From Dreissena polymorpha (taxonomy: Eukaryota; Mollusca; Bivalvia; Myida; Dreissenidae), in assembly GCF_020536995.1 (NCBI RefSeq), contig NC_068366.1:15420437-15484436 (forward strand): 64,000 bases of DNA. Reading direction: 5' to 3'. Each line of letters begins with the position of its first letter. Positions within the stretch are counted from its first letter, which is position 1. The notes beneath the pieces are model-generated. The model saw nothing but the letters and a program-made list of their open reading frames with translations. It did no database searches and was not told the origin of the DNA. A program made the translations under genes and the position numbers. Positions 20,013 to 31,516 of this stretch are shown here, piece after piece.

Positions 20013-21302
20013 TACTGTAAAATCATTAAAGTTCGTGTGGTACTAATTTTCGTGGATTTCGTGGTTCCGCCGAACCACGAATTCAAGTACCAACGATTTT
20101 TGATACATTTAAATCCGAAATCGGTCTTTTTTGAATGGCATTTCCGCCATTTTCTTTTGTTGTCGGTTGTCCGAGATATTTGTTTTTTGTAATAGTAACT
20201 TCACTTCAGAAGGTCACATTACACTTTTATCTCGACTAATTAAAATATTTCAAAATTGTAAATGTTGTTGTTATTTTCCTCGAATTTGTTGTAAATTAAA
20301 TATGTTTGAACTAAGATGTTTATGATTACTTAGTATGATAAGAACTACGATGTTAATGATTAATCAGTATATAAAATATCAATTTGTTCGCCATCCAGTG
20401 CATTAATAAAACACTAAAGTCGTGCGAGTTTTTCTTTTTTATTCATCATTGTAAATATACGTTTTATTCATCATGGTTAATAAACGTAACGCGCAATTTT
20501 TGCCCTGGTTTCGTCACAGTAAGAAGCGGACTCCCCACGCTTCCGTTTACGTCCAATGACCATTTCTTCTACTGCATCGTTAGCGGCCTGTGTTAATAAA
20601 GCTTCAGTCGTAGACAGAGCCTTTGCAGGGTCGGGCAATCCTGCCATAGTAGGAGAACGTGTCGGTACTGTTCCCGTTTTCAACCATTTTGAAAGAGACA
20701 TTGTTTGAACGCAAGTAAATGCGATATGTTGTTTTATTGATAAGTGTTTGGTTGATAATGCTTTTATAATCAAGCACGGTATATAAACTGTACATCAACG
20801 ACTATCCTCTTTTACGGGACATTTATCACATATGTCAATTAATGCCAATTAAACTTAAAAGAGACATTACAGTTTTCACACCTGTATTTTGGGGACCTTA
20901 TTACTCAATTGTTACGACTAGGGGACCTATTGCGCTGTGATTTACAAATATTGTTAAAACAACATTGATGGCAATTAGCGAGTGGGGACCCACAAGTGCG
21001 CCGCTTTATCGCTATTATCGACAATTATCGGAAACACTTTCACGCTTCAGTGCACATTAACCTCGAGTCTTGTTGTCAACACAGATAAGCAGATTATGCT
21101 TCGTTATTACTCTGGTTGTTTTATTAAAACTTTAATAATTATGACGGTAAGTTATTTTTTATTTGAAATCCACGAAATTACGTGTCAACGAATTAGTTGT
21201 TTTTTTATATTTGAAATCCACGAAATTACGTGTCAACGAATAAGTTGTTTTTTATTAAACCACGAAATTTCATACCGACGAATTTCTATACGTTTACAGA
21301 GT
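20013..21302. mobile_element. 1.3 kb DNA transposon, internally deleted
   Basis: Left end CTACTGTAAAATCATTAAAG and complement of right end CTCTGTAAACGTATAGAAAT, each followed by TTCG and a TTTCGTGG motif. The segment GAAATCCACGAAATTACGTG is duplicated in tandem near the right end (21167 and 21211). It holds the transposase-like exon at 20477-20773. The superfamily (pogo/Tc1-like suspected) cannot be settled by eye, and no target duplication was confirmed. Confidence 0.55.
20477..20773 (-). CDS. N-terminal transposase-like exon
   Basis: 98 codons. The recognisable part is MSLSKWLKT, TRSPTMAGLPDP, and then a basic RKRKRG next to CDETRAKIARY, a pattern I recall from the first exon of mobile-element proteins in molluscs and cnidarians that continue into a DNA-binding and DDE domain. 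The frame ends soon after KIARY, where an intron or deletion would begin. It lies between the inverted ends of the 20013-21302 element, consistent with a decayed copy. Function is inference. Confidence 0.4.
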   Translation of the reverse strand: MIIKALSTKHLSIKQHIAFTCVQTMSLSKWLKTGTVPTRSPTMAGLPDPAKALSTTEALLTQAANDAVEEMVIGRKRKRGESASYCDETRAKIARYVY

Positions 21303-21683
21303 TTACAGAAACGTTTTTCGAGGTCAAAGGCGGTGAACGTGCGGTCAGCCTATTTTGATCTTCACGTTACAGTAAGTGTACCATTTTGCTTTTTTAAATG
21401 CCTTTCTGTTTAAAGAAAAATACAATCAATGTGTTATTTAAGCGCACAAATCTCTATTAATCAAGTTGTATAATTTGATATAGAACGGTCAAATTAATAG
21501 CTTGTGCTTTTCTCTTAATAACGTGATAATTGGATTATTTACAGTATCTTTTGAGGATAAAAACGTCGATTTTATTATATGGGATTTTTTCTTTCATTTA
21601 TTTAAACACTTTTCGCAATTATGTGCAATGAATGTGATTTTTGTGTTAACAATATTATAATTATTCATCATAATGCCAAATAT

Positions 21684-21883
21684 ATGAGTCGCGTTCTGAG
21701 AAAACTGGGCATAATGCATGTGCACAGGCTAATAAGGGACGACACTTTTGTGACATTTTCCGTTTAAATGAAGTTTAAATGAAGTGTCGTCCCTGATTAG
21801 CCTGTGCGGACTGCACAGGCTAATCTGGGTCGACACTTTACGCAAATGCATTATGCCCAGCTTTGTCACAACGCGACTCATAC
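21684..21883. mobile_element. Palindromic MITE, well preserved, probable TA target duplication
   Basis: The left end TGAGTCGCGTTCTGAGAAAA and right end CACAACGCGACTCA are inverted, flanked by TA on both sides. Inside, GGGCATAATGCATGTGCACA and its inverse frame two inverted AGCCTGTGC / GCACAGGCT hairpins. A TA duplication suggests a Tc1/mariner-type driver (inference). Confidence 0.82.
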
Positions 21884-22104
21884 GGATTTCGTTGCCCTAT
21901 CATCGCAGTGAAGCTAATTGAAACCCCTGTAAACACGTCCATAATAATTAAAATAATATTGTCGCAAACGTTATCAAGAAATAGTGTTCACTGTAAGTGG
22001 CTATATTAATATAATGATAATGACCATAATTATTCGCAAACGTGCAGCGATATCAGACACTTGAAGAAAGGATGGTATCTTCCGCTTGTATGGCATTTCG
22101 TTTG

Positions 22105-22412
22105 AATGACGACTCTTCTTAGCAATAATCCACTTTATGTGGAAACTATCGTCCCAGATTAGCCTGTGCCGGCTGAGGACAGAAGAGGTTTTGCTTATGT
22201 TTCTTTATGCAATGCAAAACTATAAGCCTCGCTCTTCGAAAACCTGGCTTAATGCGTATGCGTAAAGTTTCGTCCTTGATTCGCCTGTGCAGTCCGCACA
22301 AGGACGACGATTTCCGCCTACACGGGATATTCCTTTAAAAACGATTTCCATTAAACGAAATATTCATTAAAAGCGAAAGGTCTCGTCAAAGATAAGCCAG
22401 TGCTGAGAATTC
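22105..22412. mobile_element. Two partial MITE copies of the same family
   Basis: Partial copies at 22105-22195 and 22220-22412 carry GTCCCAGATTAGCCTGTGC and GCCTGTGCAGTCCGCACA with diverged flanks. Confidence 0.65.
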
Positions 22413-22738
22413 CTCTTCAAATAATAAACTACCCCCTGCAAGAATGAATCAAAACAAGACAGAAATATTGCTGAACTATATTGAACACATTAAATGTATT
22501 TACATGTTGAAGAACACATAGCTTACATACTTACACCACTCTTAATTCGGGCAACGGTTGATGTCTTGAAAACATCTGATACAAATATCAACAAAAGATG
22601 TAACACTGAACCGGATAACCACGATTGGTGATTCTTGATGCATTCAATTAATATTGTTAAAAGAAATTCATTTGATATGATCTAAAAGAATAAGCTTCTT
22701 ACAAAAGCTGCAAAATATTTCTAAACGTGCCAACTGAG

Positions 22739-22890
22739 CCGCGGAATGCGAAAACGAACTTTATGCCATATGCGACAAGCGTAGCTCCAGACCAGACTGC
22801 GGATTCTGGCAGTACGATCTGGAGTAGCTCCTTACACTTTACGCGCATGCATGAAGTCCTGTTTTCCCACAGCACAGTAAATATGTTTCA
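22739..22890. repeat. Interspersed repeat fragment (GCGGAATGCGAAAACGAACT)
   Basis: This resembles an abundant bivalve repeat with TATGCGACAAGCGTAGCTCC followed by CAGACCAGACTGCGGAT. Only one end is preserved and no target duplication is visible. Confidence 0.4.
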
Positions 22891-25020
22891 TTAACTGGTT
22901 TAATTAAATACATAATTCCATTTGCCCCATAATTTACGTTTGAAAGCAATGTCAATCATTGCTTCTATGCAAGCATACAATACCAAGCAGTTATTTGATT
23001 ACATGTCTTTTAACTTATTTTATCGGGAATAAAACACTGTTTAAATGTCTTTCAGCAAACTTCAGCATTGAAGAACGAGATTAACATTAAATTAACAACG
23101 AATATCTTAAAACTCTTACATGTCCCGTATAATCTCACTTAAGAAGAAATTTGTATGTGATTTATAGGTACCTTTTTGTCTTTCATACAAGTAAATAACA
23201 TATATACATATATACAAGAAAACGGTATATGTTAGACGCTGGAATTACACGGTACCACGGGACCTTTATGACACTAACAATTACTTTGGTTAAATGATTG
23301 ATTTAACATATCAGTATTGTTGTCAAAAACATATCCGTATTAAATTGTATATTATATCAATATTATATTATATCAATTAATAAATAAACCATTATTTTTT
23401 CAGATTAGCATTTTGGAAAGTTTTTACAATAAAAGAATTTATAAATAAATACATACAGTTTTCATATTTGCCACTATTAATTAAGTTCAATACAATTAAG
23501 ACATTGATTTCTCCTTTTATCACAAAACTTAATACGGTCAGTCATCTAAACAAGAAGTATTTAATATTCAGTATTGGAGGCTAGAAGCTTTATTGTAAGC
23601 TTAATTGCTGAACTAAATGTTTTTGTTTTTGTTGATGTTATTGTTTAAAAAGTGTTTAGGGACACGAATATGAGCCGTAATTGTATTATATAAGTAAACA
23701 GATATTTAAAAACTCATAGCTTGCCGTAAAAATATCTATCGAAAATTAACTGGTGTCGACAATAATCGGGAGCGAAGGTAAAATATCATAACAGAAGTTC
23801 TTCGCAAATCCTTGCATTGAACTAATGGTTCAATGAATGATTCGTGTAAAGATTCACTTAAGCGTAAATTATGAAAAACGAGGAAATTGCTTGAACAAAT
23901 CCATATATATCGATCAATCAATCTCGGACCACAGAACGTGGACTTATTTTGTTATTTTGAATGACCGGTTTGCAACATATTTACGTGATTTATTTGACGT
24001 AGTTAATATGAAAACGTACTCGTTGACTCTTGAATCGTCAAGCAGCATAGATTTTTCAAAATAAAGTAAACATAAAGGCTTTCAAAAGATTGGAGATCCA
24101 TCGTCATTTGCTCGTTTTACACAAAGATGTAACAAGTTTGCATTTTTGTTAATTTGAAATGAAACGAAACATTAATTGGTTATGTAAATTATACAGCCCA
24201 AAACACAGACCTTCGTAAACCTTGCATAACATGTGAATTTTGAAGAAATTGCATTTTTTAGGGTCTCTTGAGGGTTTCGACTATGTCAATAATAAACAAA
24301 GTGATCCGGATCACAACACTAATTTTACGTGTTAATACATTTTCGTTCTGATCCGTGGCTACAGAAAAACGAACGTATTGGTTTATTTCACAATAACGCA
24401 TGATTATTGTAAAATTGATTGCCTTAAATATCTTGCAATTTGTGTTTTTTGTAAGAAAGAATGTTGGTTTGTTATTTCTAAATTGATAAATGTATTAAAG
24501 TTAAAATTATTTAAGTCCAGTACAATGAACGGTCATGAGCAGGAATGCGTCCTATTTTTAAACATAACCTTTCTATGAAATGCTTTGTTTTTCAAGTGTT
24601 ACCAAACATTTAAATGACTTCAACATTTATTCTGAATTTGGCAATCTTTAACTTTGATGAGGATTTAATGCGCTAATGCTAATTTTTTGAAGAACAGAAA
24701 TGTTAACTGTTTAATGTTAAGTAATGTTGTTTTTGTTTGCCGTTTTCGTTATGTTGAATTTTGTTGGAAATACCATTATAAACAAAGTAACTAATTTTGT
24801 ATATTATAACGATATTTATAAACACTTCATTTTGTAAAGCATTGTAAAATTTTATAACTAACTATAAGTCAACGTAATAAACATGCTTGTATCACTTTAT
24901 ACAGTATTAGTTTTATTTGACGAATTTAAACAATCATCAATCTGAGAACACACATATTTTTCATTTGAACAGTTGTATTGTTCAAATCATACGATATACC
25001 GCAGCATATTCATCTGGATT
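22891..25020. other. Plain AT-rich DNA, no gene seen
   Basis: About 2.1 kb without recognisable repeats. Short open frames (60-75 codons) have no protein-like pattern. The 3' end of the gene at 25033-25944 lies at its right edge. Confidence 0.5.
24912..24917 (-). terminator. Poly(A) signal AATAAA for the 25033-25944 gene
   Basis: AATAAA on the minus strand, about 115 bp past the stop codon, a normal 3' UTR distance. Confidence 0.5.
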
Positions 25021-25032
25021 CATTTACACCGT

Positions 25033-25944
25033 CTACTTGTTTATCTGTGTTTTCAGCGTCTGTAGATAGTCTTCAGAGGCAAAGAAAGCACCGAAGCAGC
25101 TGCGGCACTTATACGGACATCCCCCAGAACTGAATCTAGTCGTTTCCGGCATCTCCAAAAGATTGCTCCTGCCGGAAGTCCATGTATGATCGCTTCTGTG
25201 TTTCTTATTACGATGGAAATTTCGTTCCCGCGTTTTCCAGAACACCGGAAGTGATTTGTCATTAATTTTTTTCCGAAAGAGAGTTGAATACTGTGGGCTA
25301 CCGGACGGTGGTGCGGATTTAGCTCTTAACGAAGTCATATCTGTTACTGCGTTATGATGATAATCGGTTTCAGTTCCAAGTTTACAGCACTCGATCGCAT
25401 TAGCATTCACAGTGCCTAATTCATATTTTTTATAATCGTATGAAGGATTCATGAAACATTTATTATGATTTGATTCTTTGTATGGCTTAAGCGATAAAAC
25501 CTTAAGTGAATTTTCCAAGAAACGGACATCTGTCGAAGATGCATTTCTGTGCGTGTATAATGCAGCAGTCTTTGGTCTAAATTGATTGATTCTCCGACGT
25601 TCTGGGCTAATTCTACTGCTGGAAACCACTGGACATGATGCTTTAATGCATCTGCAGTCTGAAATAGCATCAGTAGTTTTGATCGGCAAAACGCTAGATA
25701 TCGGGCAAATTTTAATTCCACACACAATTTCTCTTTGCATCATTTGTTTGTCTTTCTCGTAGTGCCGTCGTCCCAAAATAGCTGACGTCTCGTAGTGCCG
25801 TCGTCCCAAAATAGCTGACGCAGTTTTGGCCCTATCTTCTAACCGCGCTGTCAGGTCTTTGAAATAACGAAGCGTTGATTGGCCTGTATGATGTTTGCCA
25901 TTTGGGCTTGGTGCGATGCTCTGGCCAGGGTTGACTGGGAACAT
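25033..25944 (-). CDS. Hypothetical 303-aa host protein
   Basis: A single uninterrupted frame of 303 codons in AT-rich DNA, far longer than chance, with balanced composition and no transposon motifs. I do not recognise the family. It is basic and Ser/Thr-rich and probably largely disordered, with RAKSAPPSGSP near the middle and a C-terminal GGCPYKCRSCFGAFFA that has the CxxC and aromatic positions of a C2H2 zinc finger but no histidines. Residues 43-52 and 54-63 repeat SAILGRRHYE, produced by a 33-bp tandem duplication (25755-25820). The ATG at 25944 is the first in frame; a splice acceptor CCCAG just inside it could mean that this is a last exon. No signal peptide or membrane segment is seen. 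Confidence 0.65.
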   Translation of the reverse strand: MFPVNPGQSIAPSPNGKHHTGQSTLRYFKDLTARLEDRAKTASAILGRRHYETSAILGRRHYEKDKQMMQREIVCGIKICPISSVLPIKTTDAISDCRCIKASCPVVSSSRISPERRRINQFRPKTAALYTHRNASSTDVRFLENSLKVLSLKPYKESNHNKCFMNPSYDYKKYELGTVNANAIECCKLGTETDYHHNAVTDMTSLRAKSAPPSGSPQYSTLFRKKINDKSLPVFWKTRERNFHRNKKHRSDHTWTSGRSNLLEMPETTRFSSGGCPYKCRSCFGAFFASEDYLQTLKTQINK

Positions 25945-26330
25945 TATGATATTGCAGAAAATATAGTGAATTTGATTGTTTCGATGATAACTGCAAACAA
26001 CGATAAATTGACGTCACTCGACGCGAAATGTATTATACATAATCAACCTAGTGAAACATTCAATCTATGTCTGTCTAGGACATTAACGTAATTCCCACCG
26101 GAATTGGCAAAACAATTAATTTATCCAATATTCAACACATGTATTTCCATTCAAATTATGCCATTGAACTTTAACGGTTGATTGTCGTTTCGTGCCTATA
26201 CCAGTTCGTGCCACTAATATTTGTGTTGTTTATTTTTCAAGGTAAGTTTCGTAAGAAATTAATAGGTTTGCAAATTTTCTCGCATGGTAATGGTATATTA
26301 AATTCAACTCATCAGACAAATTCGAGAACA
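25945..26330. other. Upstream region of the 303-aa gene
   Basis: No recognisable promoter elements or exons were seen. It would contain the promoter or upstream intron of the minus-strand gene. Confidence 0.3.
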
Positions 26331-27204
26331 CAATGACACTTACCAAGTTTTCTGAACGCCGCGTAATGTCTGCAATTTCGTAAGCTGAAGATTTCCATAT
26401 CCACAGGTGTTTTTATGTCAAATGTTAGTGTTTTTCAATAGATGGTATATTTATCTACAAAACAGCGAAGTAGCGTTCACTTTTAATCTTTTTTGATGAT
26501 GTTATTTTGTAAATACTTTCTCGCGTTCTTTTCGAACGTTCATTGGCAGCCATTTTGATTGTTGGTTGTATACTTCCGAAATTATGTGTTTTAATGACTC
26601 TCATAAATGTTTTTAGTGCAGAAATTGTCATTTTAAGTATCGATTTCTCGGATTTATTTTTTATAATTTGTTAACTTATTTGCGTTTAAATTTGATTGTT
26701 TGTTGCTTACTTGCGAACTATTTTTCATGTGTACGCTAGTGGATATGTAATCAGGTTACCTTATCTACATCAATGAAATTTAACTGTTGTTTGTTTTTGT
26801 TTGTTTTGTTAATATTTTCTAAACGGGTTCAGCTTCGTATGTTAAACGCAATATGAACTTATTTATTAATTTGGGAATAAAATCGAATATGTATTAATTA
26901 AAATCAAATTTGAAGTGTCTATCGCGTGAATTGTCTCCTGGGGATGAAGTGTGTTTGGGTTGCTATTAACGCTATTAACGCTTCCGGCGAAAACTCATAT
27001 TATAGCGATTGCGCAATAAAAAACACCACGTTTTCGTAATTTAATCAAAAACTGGATTTTTCCCAGATATGACGAATACGACAACAAGTAGATCGCATTC
27101 TGGTCCATAAACATGTAAAATTTCAGCACAAGTGTTGGGCCAGTTTTCAACACCCTCAAATCGCAGTGATACGCCGGAGCTTAACGAAACTTAGCCCCCA
27201 TTAT

Positions 27205-27307
27205 CATTCGTTCAATTGAACGTCATCAATGATGACGTCCAATACATCACTCATTCCATACTAGAGTTGCGACACCTTAAGGGTTTCGCGGGATGGAATG
27301 AGTGGGA
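27205..27307. repeat. Conserved hairpin core, copy 1
   Basis: About 100 bp from CATTCGTTC through the ATGATGACGTCC palindrome to the inverted pair ACTCATTCCAT ... ATGGAATGAGT. It is nearly identical at four places in the window, while the flanks are more diverged. Confidence 0.85.
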
Positions 27308-27435
27308 ACTAAAAAAATGTGGGTTCGAAAATTTTGGGTAAGAAAATGTGGGAACACAAATTTTGGGTACTAAACAAATGTGGGTACGAACATTTTGGTT
27401 ACGAAAAAAAATGTGGGTACGAAAATTGTGGGTAC
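27308..27435. repeat. Short (GGGTACGAAAAA)n array
   Basis: About nine diverged units with the core GGGTACGA and variable A/T spacers, directly after the hairpin core. Longer versions lie at 38640-39560 and 53285-53840. Confidence 0.85.
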
Positions 27436-28327
27436 AATGGGTCAATGTTAAGGTTTTAGCATGGCGGACGCCGGACGGCGAAAAGACACGATACGACACG
27501 ATGAGCTGGCTATGACAATACCTCAGGTATTCTCCGAAAACAGCCGAGCGCATATGCATAAGTCAGTGAGTAATACTCAACAAGACTATTGTCAAGCAAA
27601 TTTATCCCCTACCGGCTCCACCATTGTCAGAATTTATTTTATTTTTTTATTTATTGCCATAGAAACCAGAATTTTTGACGTAGGAACAAAATGAAATCAC
27701 GTGCATAATGTCCTTATTGCCATCTATCCATGTTTCAAGTTTCATGAAAAAATATTAAGAACTTTTAAAGTTATCGCAGGATTCAGAAAAGTGTGACAGA
27801 CTGACTGACTGACTGACTGACGGACACACAGAGCACAAACCATAAATCCCCTCCGGTGAAACCGGTAGTGGACTAATAAAAGCTAGGCATGGCGTATAAA
27901 ATCAGAACCACTGGGTCGAATCTGCTGAAACTTGGCCACATTATAGATTATAGTCCAAACAAGCTACAGAATGAGCGTTTTTGGACCTGACAGCGTAAAA
28001 CATTAACCAATAATGGACAGCACAAAATGGGTCATTTTGTACAAAAAATGTAAACTTTGAGTGGCATTTAATGACCTTTAGACATCAGAAAGTTGCAAAT
28101 TTTTAATATTCTCCACACTTCGACTTGTTTTTTTTTACAAATTTAGAAGCATTTATGCTTGGGATGTATATAAACCCTGTTATTCAGTGTCAAATTTGGC
28201 AAAAAATCACAATACAATCCCAAAAATGGCTAAGCAGCAATGCCCCTTTAACATTATTCCTTATATTTAATTGTATTGTTTAAAAAGATAACTGTGTATA
28301 TTTAATCATAATGGCTCTGTATATCAC

Positions 28328-28405
28328 ACATGATAGGGCACTGCTGGGGCTTGAACCCAGAACTCATCTCACATTGTAAGATGCGTTTTTCAATTAAACT
28401 ACAAT
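28328..28405 (-). ncRNA. tRNA-derived relic (SINE head), copy 1
   Basis: On the minus strand a T-arm CTGGG-TTCAAGC-CCCAG forms perfectly and an anticodon-like stem CATCT / AGATG encloses TACAATGTG. The D-arm is degenerate. It lies in a segment duplicated at 54420-54495, so it is repeat-derived rather than a functional tRNA gene. Confidence 0.5.
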
Positions 28406-28684
28406 GTCTGTATCTTGTGAAGTGGAGCCAACATACACCCACATACCGGTAAGTGAAAAAATCATTCTGTCCATATATTTGTACTGGGCGTTAGTGAAAG
28501 TCTTTTTCCAGGTTTTCCCTGATTTCCAGTTTGGCTGGAAACCATGTTTAACTATGATAAAATGTTCTTTAGATGCCATGTGTATTAATATATAGGTCTA
28601 TTTTTCTGAGATATTAATGAAAATGCCTTTGGGTATGTGGCGAATATTTAAAAAATCTGCAACTTGATATATGGTGCTAACACG

Positions 28685-29540
28685 GTAAAATTGTATGAGC
28701 CCAAATTATAATAGATGAATGCGTATTATGCTTCTCTGCTTATACTATGACGACATGTTCATACAATGTCATTTTTATTAATATACATGTATATGCCAAA
28801 TTTAATGAAAAAGACTTGAAAATGTGTGTCGCAAGATACCAAGTACGAAAAAAATCAGCATTTTTATGTAGGGTCATCACACGGTAAAATTATTTGTGCC
28901 CAAAATAATAATAGATGAATGCATATTAGGCTTCAATGTTGCTTATACTATGACTACTGGTTCATACGATGCCATTTTTATAAATATCTATGCCAAATTT
29001 AATGAAATAGACATGAAAATGTGTGTCGCCAGGTACCAAGTAAGAAAAAAATCAGCATTTTTATCTAGGGTCTTCACACGGTTAAATTATTTGTGCACAA
29101 ATAATAATAGATGAATGCATATTAGGCTTCAATGTTGCTTATACTATGACTACTGGTTCATACGATGCCATTTTTATAAATATCTATGCCAAATTTAATG
29201 AAATAGACTTGAAAATGTGTGTCGCCAGGTTCCAAATAAGAAAAAAATCAGCATTTTTATATAGGGTCTTCACACAGTAAAATTATTTGTGCCCAAGTAA
29301 TAATAGATGAATGCATATTAGGCTTCAATGTTGCTTATACTATGACTACTGGTTCATACGATGCCAATTTTATAAATATCTATGCCAAATTTAATGCAAT
29401 AGAATTGAAAATGTGATTCGCCAGGTACCAAGTAAGAAAAAAATCCGCATTTTTATGTAGGGTCTTCACACAGTAAAATTATTTGTGCCCAAATAAGAAT
29501 AGATGAATGCATATTAGGCTTCAATGTTGCTTATACTATG
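28685..29540. repeat. 196-bp satellite array, left part
   Basis: GATGAATGCATATTAGGCTT recurs at 28914, 29110, 29306 and 29502, exactly 196 bp apart, with a more diverged unit before. The array is broken at 29540 by the inverted-repeat element and resumes at about 34699. An open frame through some units (MTTGSYDAIFINIYAKFNE) reflects lack of stops, not a gene. Confidence 0.93.
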
Positions 29541-29749
29541 GCCCGGGTGTACTTTGTCCAGGGTTTTCCATGGAAATCCATGGAAAATATGAGGCTGGAG
29601 TATTCGGACTAATTTCCAGCCTTTTCCAGCGTCAATATTTTAAAAAAAGGGTGGAAAATTGTCCATGGTATGTGGAAATAGCCTGGAATAGTTTCCATGG
29701 TTTTCCAGGCTCCCTGGAATAATTACCATGGAACAATTTCCAGGGTTTT

Positions 29750-29881
29750 CCAGCCAGCATGGAAAAAATACCGTCCGAATACTCCATGTAATCTGGAAAA
29801 CCATGGAAAACCATGGATTTATTTCCAGGGTTTTCCAGATTACATGGAGTATTCGGACGGTATTTTTTCCATGCTGGCTGG
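29750..29881. repeat. Perfect palindrome, 53-bp arms, 26-nt centre
   Basis: Arms 29750-29802 and 29829-29881 are exact reverse complements, beginning CCAGCCAGCATGG and including ACCGTCCGAATACTCC. The centre is built of CCATGG and TTTCC words. It lies inside the left subterminal region of the 5.2 kb element. Confidence 0.95.
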
Positions 29882-30059
29882 AAAACCCTGGAAAATGTTC
29901 CAGGGTTTTTCCATGTTCAATATTCCATGGATGCCTGGTATAACATGGAAAATTGTCCAGCGTTTACCATGGTCACTGAATAGAAAAAGAAATTTCTGGT
30001 CTAAAAACAATATTCATGTATTAAATGAATACAATACTCACAGCTTAAGTAAATCATAA

Positions 30060-30490
30060 TTTAAGGTTAGATTAAAACAAAACAAAAAATCAACATAATG
30101 CCTTAGTTTCTTCGATGTATTATTTTGTTCACAATTCATCAAAATATAACATCAGATTACAAATTGTGTTACATTTATTTAACAAATTATTCAGATCAAA
30201 CAAGTGTTGTTTAATACATGCTTACAAAGCCTCTAGGTCCATAATCATAAATCAGGCCCTTACATAACAGAACAAGCGCTCCTTTAAAAGTTAAAAAGTA
30301 TAATGCAACCTTCACAACATGTATTCAAAGTAACAAAATACAAGCAAGTCAAGTAATATACAGTAACAATTCACGAACCCTGTACAAACGATATACAAGA
30401 AACAAAATGAAAAATTTAAGTTATTTTTAGCTGCTTCATGTATGTCACAATATATGTAGCTGAACATGAGCACAAGGATAATATTTTTAT
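30060..30490. other. AT-rich interior of the 5.2 kb element
   Basis: No coding exon or repeat was resolved here. Confidence 0.35.
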
Positions 30491-30491
30491 G

Positions 30492-31325
30492 TCCCCCACT
30501 ATAGTAGTGGGGGACATATTGTTTTTGCCCTGTCTGTTGGTTAGTCTGTTGGTTGGTTGGTCTGTTGGTTGGTTGGTTGGTTTGCACCAACTTTAACATT
30601 TTGAAATAACTTTTGCTATATTGAAGATAGCAACTTGATATTTGGCATGCATGTGTATCTCATGGAGCTGCACATTTTGAGTGGTGAAAGGTCAAGGTCA
30701 TCCTTCAAGGTCAGAGGTCAAATATATGTGGCCAAAATCGCTCATTTTATGAATACTTTTGCAATATTGAAGATAGCAACTTGATATTTGGCTTGCATGT
30801 GTATCTCATGGAGCTGCACATTTTGAGTGGTGAAAGGTCAAGGTCATACTTCAAGGTCAGAGGTCAAATATATGTGGCCCAAATCGCTTATTTTATGAAT
30901 ACTTTTGCAATATTAAAGATAGCAACTTGATATTTGGCATGCATGTGTAACTTATAGAGCTGCACATTTTGAGTGGTGAAAGGTCAAGGTCATCCTTCAA
31001 GGTCAGAGGTCAAATATATGTGGCCCAAATCGCTTATTTTATGAAAACTTTTGCAATATTGAAGATAGCAACTTGATATTTGGCATGCATGTGTAACTTA
31101 TGGAGCTGCACATTTTGAGTGGTGAAAGGTCAAGGTCAAGGTCATCCTTCCAAGTCAAATATATGGGTCAAAATTGCTCATGTAATGCAACTTCTGCAAT
31201 ATTGAAGCTAGCAATTTTATATTTGACATGCATGTGTATCTCATGGAGCTGCACATTTTGAGTAGTGAAGGGTCAAGGTCAAGGTCATCCTTCAAGGTCA
31301 AACGTCATATAGGGGGACATTGTGT
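30492..31325. repeat. Interspersed repeat with terminal hairpin and five ~146-bp tandem units
   Basis: It begins with the palindrome GTCCCCCACTATAGTAGTGGGGGAC (positions 30491-30515), then a TTGG-rich tract, then units containing GATAGCAACTTGATATTTGG at about 30626, 30772, 30918, 31074 and 31207, with AAGGTCAAGGTCATCCTTCA in each. It ends ATAGGGGGACATTGTG. This repeat type is, from memory, common in bivalves. Confidence 0.82.
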
Positions 31326-31407
31326 TTCACAAACACATCTTGTTCTCAGCTACTTTCACTTTAATGCAATTTAGGTGCTTAATTTCATTAAAATACTTTT
31401 ATATAAT

Positions 31408-31413
31408 TTTATT
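31408..31413 (-). terminator. Poly(A) signal AATAAA for the 31517-32317 gene
   Basis: AATAAA on the minus strand about 105 bp past the TAA at 31517-31519, consistent with a 3' UTR end. Confidence 0.4.
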
Positions 31414-31516
31414 GTTCAAAGAAATTCAGAACATAATAGATGTACATGTATTACTTTCCAAGTGACAATTTAAAATATAATTGCAAATCTAAAACTTGTG
31501 TAGGCAGCTTAGTAAA

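Larger units (their letters stand above)
26335..28600. repeat. Composite interspersed repeat block, copy 1
   Basis: Successive parts recur elsewhere in the same order: 26335-26560 with 37650-37880 and 42720-43110; 26930-27065 with 39580-39720; 27050-27307 with 38390-38632, 43400-43649 and 53010-53262; and 27880-28590 with 53985-54600. It contains the conserved hairpin core (27205-27307), a short GGGTACGA array (27308-27435) and a tRNA-like relic. No coding capacity was found. Confidence 0.75.

Noticed and set aside
29507-30059. Open frames of 60-120 codons rich in Trp, Phe and Pro.
   Set aside because: Translations of the CCATGG/TTCCAGGG subterminal repeats and of the palindrome, open on both strands.
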